64,000 nucleotides of DNA, from contig NW_019775524.1 of the NCBI RefSeq assembly GCF_001039355.2, positions 500,481 to 564,480 of the forward strand. Direction: 5' to 3'. Below, piece after piece: positions 56,723 through 64,000 of the stretch (the stretch's first letter is position 1; the number at the start of each line of letters is the position of its first letter). The stretch comes from Lingula anatina. Taxonomy: Eukaryota > Brachiopoda > Lingulata > Lingulida > Lingulidae. The translations under genes and the position numbers were made by a program. The notes beneath the pieces were generated by a model. That model searched no databases. It saw only the letters and a program-made list of their open reading frames with translations, and was not told the origin of the DNA.

Positions 56723-57931
56723 GTCTCATTGGTTTCTTGAACCAGTCAATGATCCAATATGTTTTGAATTCCGTGGTAATATCTTAATCATAAAATAAAT
56801 TTAATCATTTCGTCATGGTCACTTGTCCAAACCCATTAGTTTTGACATATACCCACGGCGATCTGCCATATGCAATTTATGCCAATAGTAATGTTATACA
56901 ATTCCGTGTTTCTTTTAATTATCAAATAAATTCGTATGAAGAGTATTTCCAATCAGCGATAACAACGACGTGGACTGGGACGATAAATCAACTCCAAGTC
57001 ATTATTAAATCTTGGAGAAAATTGCAAGACAGACAGAAAAAACTAATTAATGTAATTTTGTGTTTTACAGAGCGTGTCTGATATCAACTGTTTATTATCA
57101 AAGACATGCTCGAGTGGTTAAAAAGAACACGTCGTTTTCACTGCCGGTTTTTCAAAAAGCTGCATATCATTTTTTTACATGTCTGACAGATGTTTGCATT
57201 ATGTTCACTCAGATGTTACGTATGGAATTTTACTTTATTTCAAAGAGGTCGTCGTCCAATATTTTTGACATAGATTCGAATATGTTTCTTGCTTTTTTTC
57301 GGCACTTTTCAAATGTGGTTCTTTGGCATCATTTTGAAGGAGTTGTTCAGTTTTATCATTTGAAATCAAAACGCAATGTCTAAATACTGTATGAAAACAA
57401 CCTAATTAAAAAAAACTAGTGCCTGGCAACTGAACGTTTCTCCTTTCTCTCACTGTTGAAGCTATGTCTTTGCATGGTAAGGCACTAGATTCGCCCATGC
57501 ATGACCAGTTTGCCAGAAACAATTCTTTGAGTAATTTCATTACCTGTAATGGTGAGCATTCCATCATACAGCTGTCACGCTTGGCATTGCCCGGCAAACC
57601 GTAACAAACAATTCCAGGAGTTCACCTGCTGTGTCATTGTTTGAATCAGTTATTTAGGAAATGTGTAATGAAGACGTATGTCCATGTCCCATGTTGTTTG
57701 AATCCCACGCCTCGTGTTCATATTTACGTCTGTTTTTTTTTTTCTTTTTGCAAAAAGTAGCTAGGAAAATATGAAGTCTTTGCATTATCGTTCACACACA
57801 AAACAGAGAATCCTCTCTAAAGAGCGTGATGCGTGCGCTTTTGTTTTTCTGTGTCTTTGTGTGCATACGCATGTGCATACACGTAAATGCCTGTTAATCC
57901 CCGCACACACACACACCCGCGCGCACGCACA

Positions 57932-57968
<37 letters not shown>

Positions 57969-58510
57969 AGACAAATGGCGACCTCTAAACGTTAGTACTT
58001 GTGTAGTTTCTACATATTTCCAATGCAACTTCATGGAATGGATGGTCACCATCTTACATCGGAAATATATATATATTTTGGCAAGTTCGGAACAAGTCGT
58101 ATTCACACCCGGATGAACCTGACCCTCGTTCCCGTGTTTTTAATAGCTAAGGTACTGGCACGACCAGTCTGTTTGAGTGGTTTTTACTACAGGATAATCA
58201 CTATCAACATTTTATGGATTCTAATGGCTATGCTACGGCATCGCGATCTCGGCCATTTATCATTACCAGCTGACGAAAACCGACATTCCGCCGAGAAGAT
58301 TAAAGCGTATTCGTGTTCTGCAATATTGCCAGTGCAGTCTCTCTCTCACTTCAGAATCAGATAAAATATTACAATAACACGTATGTGTCTCAGGTTTCGA
58401 GTCGGTCACAGCATGCACAGAGAGATTTCCCATGTCGGCCGTCAGTGTCGCGTATATGGTTCAGGACCATAACAATACATGGAGAGGCTGTTCACTCTCC
58501 CCCTCCTCCC

Positions 58511-58563
<53 letters not shown>

Positions 58564-59800
58564 CTTTTAGGGGAGGGCGGAGATAAGGACACCTCAAACA
58601 CTAAGGAGGGGTACGAGACACACACCCCCCCTCCCCGCGGGGTGTAACATTGCAGTCACCACGTATCACTGTTTTAATCAAAATATATACTCTGTAATGA
58701 TGACGGGGTTATCGAGTACATTCAACACTTTATAGGCCATCTTTGCTGGTTTTTGAGGACAGTCTCTCAGTAGCCTCTGTAGCAAAGGTTTACTTCCGCT
58801 GAACACGTCACCGGGCTATTCAGTCATTCAGTGCAATTATAATTTACCTCCGATTCGATATGTATTTTATTCCTGAGTCTAGTTAGCACTGTGCCTGTAC
58901 GCCTACATGGGTTTATTTACATGTTAAAGAGAACCCTGGAACCTGGTAATTAGCTGTAATCCATCACCCGGTGTGATTCGTGAAAGAAAATCTTCTTTTT
59001 TTTCTTTTGGCAAGTTTGAAAAACGATTTCTCGGATGCTAAGTTTTTTTTTTCAGATCATGTCAGAGTGAGAATGTCAAATAACCAACGGTTTTTTCCTT
59101 ATCTTTTTTTTTTCTTTAGTTGTACATAGTGCGACACAAGAACAAGTTATCTGGTTCCAGATTCATTTAAATAATACACACAGGAGTGTGCGGGAATGTG
59201 CGCGAGCGCGTGTCAATTCAGAACTCATATAACGCTACTCCTTTTTTAAACTCCTTTTTTTTCCACCACCATTTCGATCTCTTGGACCCCTTCCAAAGAA
59301 GCAAATATGATATACCTTGAGCGTTAGTATTCTTAGTAAGTCACGTTCATATCTACTGCGCTTGCAATATTTCAAAAATAATCATGCTAATTATTGGGTT
59401 TTGGGGTGGGGTCAGATCAACCCCCCGCTTGTCAAAATCCTTACTTGCCAGTGGTTCTTAACACATTGTCTACCTCGTGCAGGTTTTATGTTCGGTACCA
59501 TCAAGTTAGTCTTAGTGTCGGTGATAAAGTGAGTATCAAAATATAATAACAGCAGCTGCGGTGTTGGGAAACATGTAAAGGGTTGGAAACAGTAATGTCA
59601 TGGCAGCAATGTTTATCAGCGCCTCTAGAACTGTGTGTATGAGTATGGTTGTTGCAGTTTTCTTTTTGAATGACATTTTGATATATTTTGTGTTGGTTAA
59701 AGGAAAGTAAATGATTACGCCCTTTACCTATGAAAGACTTAATGTGTCAATTATTGATTTGTATAATCTGTCGAACATCTATGATGAAATTCAGACTTGA

Positions 59801-59848
<48 letters not shown>

Positions 59849-62800
59849 CACGACCGTCTAAAAGCACTTTAAGAACCACACCCGATGAAAGACGGAGGCG
59901 TGCACATAAATTGATTTTTATTCTATTCTCTAGGGGTAGCCAAGAAATGTTCAATGCTGTTACGAAGTAAAAAAAATCAAGACTAACAGCAATCTCAGTG
60001 AAAAAAAGTAACGGATACTTCTTTCAATCAGCAAGTACGTCTCAGATACATTGCATATCTAATTATGTGCACCATAAACCACGGGCGCCTTTGACTTACT
60101 GTTGTGACCGCAGACTGTTCAAATTCTGAAACTTTGGATTGAATGATTCGCTAGTGCAGCCCCTTAATTATTAACATTAGTACAATTTCCAGCATAATTA
60201 GTGATATTAATCAAATGAATTATATGCTTCCATTTAGGACAATCAGGCATTATCAAATCTATTTCAGGGCCACCCAGTGCACCCGCACTTGTATTCTTCT
60301 CATCATTACAAATTAATTTCAATTCACTTAATAGCGATCTGTTCCTGATAAAGTCAGTGTCCTTTTAAAGGCTATATGTGTCATTATTTCATCTAATAAA
60401 ATTATTTCAATGAGCAGATTCGAATGGAACACACGATAATTCATCTCTCCTAAGGATTGCCCTCTAATTGAATTTCCAAGCTGTCATATTTGATTATATT
60501 TTAGACGTCACCACGCAAGACGTCACCGCGCAGAATTTCCCAGTCGCGAAGTCTGTAGGAACACGTGCACACCGCGTGTGAGTGCGAGCTGGAAACGGAA
60601 ACACGACTAGCTACCGATGTCACGTAAAAGTCCAATTATCTTGTCTCATCTTGTCATTTATGGTGCTACCCCATCTCTTAACGTTACTCTTTTCTGAGGA
60701 TAATTGTTCCGCTTCGTTGCTCTCAACACACTGGCCTATCTCAAATAGATAACATTAGTCGTGGAAGTTATTTATCCATCATTCCCTAATCGGTTTTGGA
60801 ACATATCGCTGGTGCATCACGCATGATAATGAAAGCAAACTGTCATTTTTCAACTATAAAGTTACTGTACTGGCAACACACTTGGATGAAAAAAAAAAAA
60901 AACAGATAAAAATATGGACTAAAAGTAGGTAAGGTTGTCCGAAGAATTGCACCGTTATTTGGTGCAATTACCTGTGCTAATGACATTTTTCTCACGAGGG
61001 AGCAAGTGATTTCAGTTTTTGAGTTTTTGCATTAGTTTTGATTGAGAAAAAGAAAAAGAGAGATTCTAAGTTTTGTGTAACTAGTTGCGTATATACTCTA
61101 AATACTTCAAGGGGATTTTGAAGGGAAGCGGGGACATTATGTTTAAAGAAAAGGCGCTGATTGATAACTATGACATGACTTCAATGTCCTATGTTCAAGA
61201 TATGTATCATTCTTTGGTATTAAAAAAATCACGTGGGTATTTGAGACAGCACAAAGAGTCTTCTTCTGGTAATATATAATAACACAATGCTAACAGGACC
61301 ACAATTTTAATAATACAGATTCAGTGGTACGACAGGCAAACGTTTGCAGACAAAGTTTCGACCTAAAAAATAAGAAAGGTGAGGTGAAGGTGACATTCAT
61401 TCGAAAGAATTGAAACTGCGATCAAAATAAATTATTTTGACGTAGTAGTCGGCGCCATTAATTCGTCCTTTATGCCTCTGAGTATATAATGAATACAAAC
61501 AGGTCCGAGCTGTTTATGTCCGAACGATGGGCTAGCTCCACCAAACCACCGAGTCTATGTTTCAATTAATGGGCAAGGAACACATGGGATCTATCGGTTT
61601 GTTACTGTGCCGGTTTCTTTGATCATTGGGATCTCTCAAATATCGAAAAACTGATTATTGGCAATAGATAGGGCTGGCAGTCAGCAATGTCAGTGTATCA
61701 TTTGTTGCCTTGCTCCTGGACAACGCAATGTTACACAAATGTTTTATGATTTTATTGTGGTTATAAAGTTCATCACACTTGGGATAAAAAAACACGTTAC
61801 CTCGGGGACATAAATGAAAGTTATGGTCTTTGCAGATGTAAATTCCAATGTATTTTGTATTATGGCTTCGCACATTGTTGCTGTATTCCAGAATTGTAAA
61901 CAAAACGCATAGGAAAACACATCCAATACGACAGTACCTGCAAGTGTGGATTAAACAGTGGATTTGTATTTCCATCATTAAACACATACCTGTCCGAAAA
62001 CCCGTTCAAATGCTCTATGCCTTATTGTGGTCGCAGACAAATCAAATTCTTCTTAAATGGTTTTATTTTAAAAGAGAACTTCAGTGTCCTCAGGCAAGTT
62101 TTTCTTGCGTGCCAACCAATAGCATTTCATATAATTTAGTCATTTTACATTTAAATCTTTTATGTTACTTGAACTCGACGAAATTGTGGCTATTTTTCTC
62201 ACAGATATGAATAAACCCCTGCAGTTCTTCTTCTTATAATTATTATTTGAAAACAAAATACAGAGACATACTGAATTACTAGTACAAACTTATATCAGTA
62301 ATTTCATACTAAAGGTCGTTCTTTTAAGTCAAATTGGCTGAAGTCAAAACTGATGTGACCACAGCCCATAATAACCGTAGCGATAACAACTTGCAGTCAT
62401 TATAAACTGACGGCGTCATAACGTTTCATATTATATACGGAGGAAAACAGATGGGCGGTCAATTAAATTCAACATAAACGGAATACTTCAAGTGATCCAG
62501 CGTGCACATGCATATAGACCTATACTCACCTTTTCAGAAGCGGGTGAAAACGCATCCTAGTTCTCGAGTACTGGAATACAGAACTTAAAAGTGGGTCAAA
62601 AATTCTGTAGAAAATTCTGCAGAAAAAGTAGTACATGTGCATATTGTCCAAATTAAGGAAATAATTAAAAAAAAACATGTCCTTGGTACATTTCAGGTAA
62701 AAGAAGTCAATGGGACAACCTACAAACAAGAGTTGACACGGAGCAGTCTTTTAACACACACTTGCTGACCAGAGGCAGAATGTTCTGGACAGAATGTTCT

Positions 62801-63630
62801 GACCAAAAATGACTGTATTAAGATTGATGATTGATATGATTTAAGCACCGTTATGTCGTATTAGGGTCAGTAGTGAGCCGAAATCGACGAGCTTGTTTAA
62901 CGCTTGCAAGAAAACATAAACGTAAAGCAGATTGATTATGTGCTTTAGCCCAAAATATTTTTCTTACGATGATTGACAGCCTGCAGTTAGACTCGGACAA
63001 ATTGCACATCTGAATATAAAACATCACACCGGCGTACGAAAAAAAAATTTGCCCAACTACGAAAACGCAGGGAAGTGAATATTAATTCATTTATATTTAA
63101 AAAAAAAGACTTTTGAATAACTTCCTACATGTGCAGGACATAGATCAGTACTAATGGAATTGAGTTTTGACAGACATTACGTCACGGATCTATCAGCCGT
63201 TCGTCAGAGCAAGTTTCTAAGCAAAGGAATTCTAATAATAATCTAATAATCTTCCTCCACGTGTCCTGACACAGAATAGCTCTCTTGAACAAACGGGGTC
63301 ACTGTTTCGCCATCTCCTAGGCAGAACTTATGAAATTTGGTTATTTTGTTCGCCAAAATTATGGAACATTTCCCTGGCTGTATCTTGGTGATGCAATGTG
63401 TTTTCTATCCCAAAAGTAGCCTGCTGACAGACACCAAAAGCAAAGAGCGTGGAAAAACTGGATTTCTTGTTCGGTGTATTAGAAATACAGAGGCTCATCG
63501 TTGAGGACATTCACGCGGGGATTATCTGTGGGGTTTTCTCTCGGAATTCTATATCTATATCGGATTATCTGTCGGGTGGTGGTGGTGGCCTGAGGACACT
63601 GAAATCTCAGCGGTGATTCCTATTCCTACC
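56723..63630. other. Long non-coding region upstream of the TMEM26-like exon
   Basis: Contains an AAT run (about 57931-57965), a CT run (about 58507-58556) and an AAT run (about 59799-59847), with AT-rich unique DNA between. 60120-60500 is rich in TAAT and ATTA homeodomain-type cores and could be regulatory, but this is not demonstrable here. No supported exon. Confidence 0.4.
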
Positions 63631-63820
63631 ATGGGTTGTTTCACGGTGATCCGCGCCGTGGCTGTGAGGCTTTGTTTTGCGGCCCATTCCACCCTGGCGG
63701 TATGGAGAGTATACCTGGTCACCAAGGATGAGATCTATTGGTACTTGCTGTGTGCCCTGGGGACACAGTTCATAGAGGGGATGGTGACACTGTTGAAGAG
63801 AGACGGCACGAGTGGAAGTG
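63631..63820 (+). CDS. First coding exon of a TMEM26-like multi-pass membrane protein (partial)
   Basis: The ATG at 63631 lies in a good start context (CTACCATGG) and opens 63 codons to a phase-1 donor GTAAGT at 63821. The peptide MGCFTVIRAVAVRLCFAAHS, then TLAVWRVYLVTKDEIYWYLL, then a second hydrophobic run and KRDG, resembles the N terminus of TMEM26 proteins (R.LF..HS..GVWRV...YW.L). TMEM26 is a plasma-membrane protein of poorly known function, used as a marker of beige adipocytes in mammals. The remaining exons lie beyond the window. An upstream in-frame ATG at 63613 would add six residues; I prefer 63631 for its context. Assignment is moderate because only one exon is seen. Confidence 0.62.
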
Positions 63821-64000
63821 GTAAGTTCTGTTGATATCTTAATTGAAGGACTGGTGGAATGTGAGTGGGGTGGGGATTAGGGAAAGGTGTTTTGGGATTG
63901 GGTTAGCTTTAGGGTTGGAGCTTTGGTGTTTGGGGTGGATGGTTTGAAATGGGGATACAAAGGTAACTTTCTGACCTGGTTTTGGGTGAATAACTTTGGG
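63821..64000 (+). other. Start of intron 1 of the TMEM26-like gene
   Basis: G/T-rich sequence after the GTAAGT donor, continuing past the window edge. Confidence 0.5.

Overview
The window is eukaryotic: genes are split by short GT-AG introns, the DNA is AT-rich with many microsatellites, and there is one assembly gap (14055-14309). Protein similarity points to a marine bilaterian invertebrate, possibly a mollusc or other lophotrochozoan. The sequence alone does not settle the phylum.

Left third (1-17.2 kb), gene-dense. ICMT (isoprenylcysteine carboxyl methyltransferase, 4 exons, +, 1028-2903) faces the 3' end of a 15-exon minus-strand gene (12001-5266). I could reconstruct that gene as an open 662-residue reading frame: a ubiquitin-like N terminus, several membrane segments and armadillo-type repeats. 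It has no family name that I recognise. It is head-to-head with PSMC2/Rpt1 (26S proteasome ATPase, 12 exons, +, 12155-17193, 433 aa). The two start codons are 153 bp apart and a perfect TGACGTCA site lies between them.

Middle (17.2-30.2 kb), duplicated and degraded. Three copies of the signal-peptide exon of a secreted, VMO1-like gene (20475, 24940, 29674) lie among shared flanking blocks. Only the first copy keeps its domain exon. The blocks are broken up by a LINE reverse-transcriptase fragment, small inverted-repeat elements and a 1.94-kb foldback element flanked by TTAA.

30.16-35.53 kb is a 5.4-kb tandem array. Its roughly 70-bp monomer carries a shortened piece of U6 snRNA (ACAGAGA box included), in both orientations, with a higher-order period near 280 bp. 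Next to it is a U6 snRNA gene on the minus strand (36000-35893). A second, more divergent U6 lies on the plus strand (40977-41084). The two U6 genes point away from each other and share TATA, proximal and distal promoter elements at matching distances. This satellite derived from U6 is the most unusual thing in the window.

Right part (41-64 kb), gene-poor. There is one intronless type II membrane glycosyltransferase (45054-43936, -) and, at the edge, the first exon of a TMEM26-like gene (63631-63820, +). Between them lie a near-perfect 160-bp palindrome, a minisatellite, two copies of a 350-bp MITE family and long non-coding stretches with no gene that I can support.
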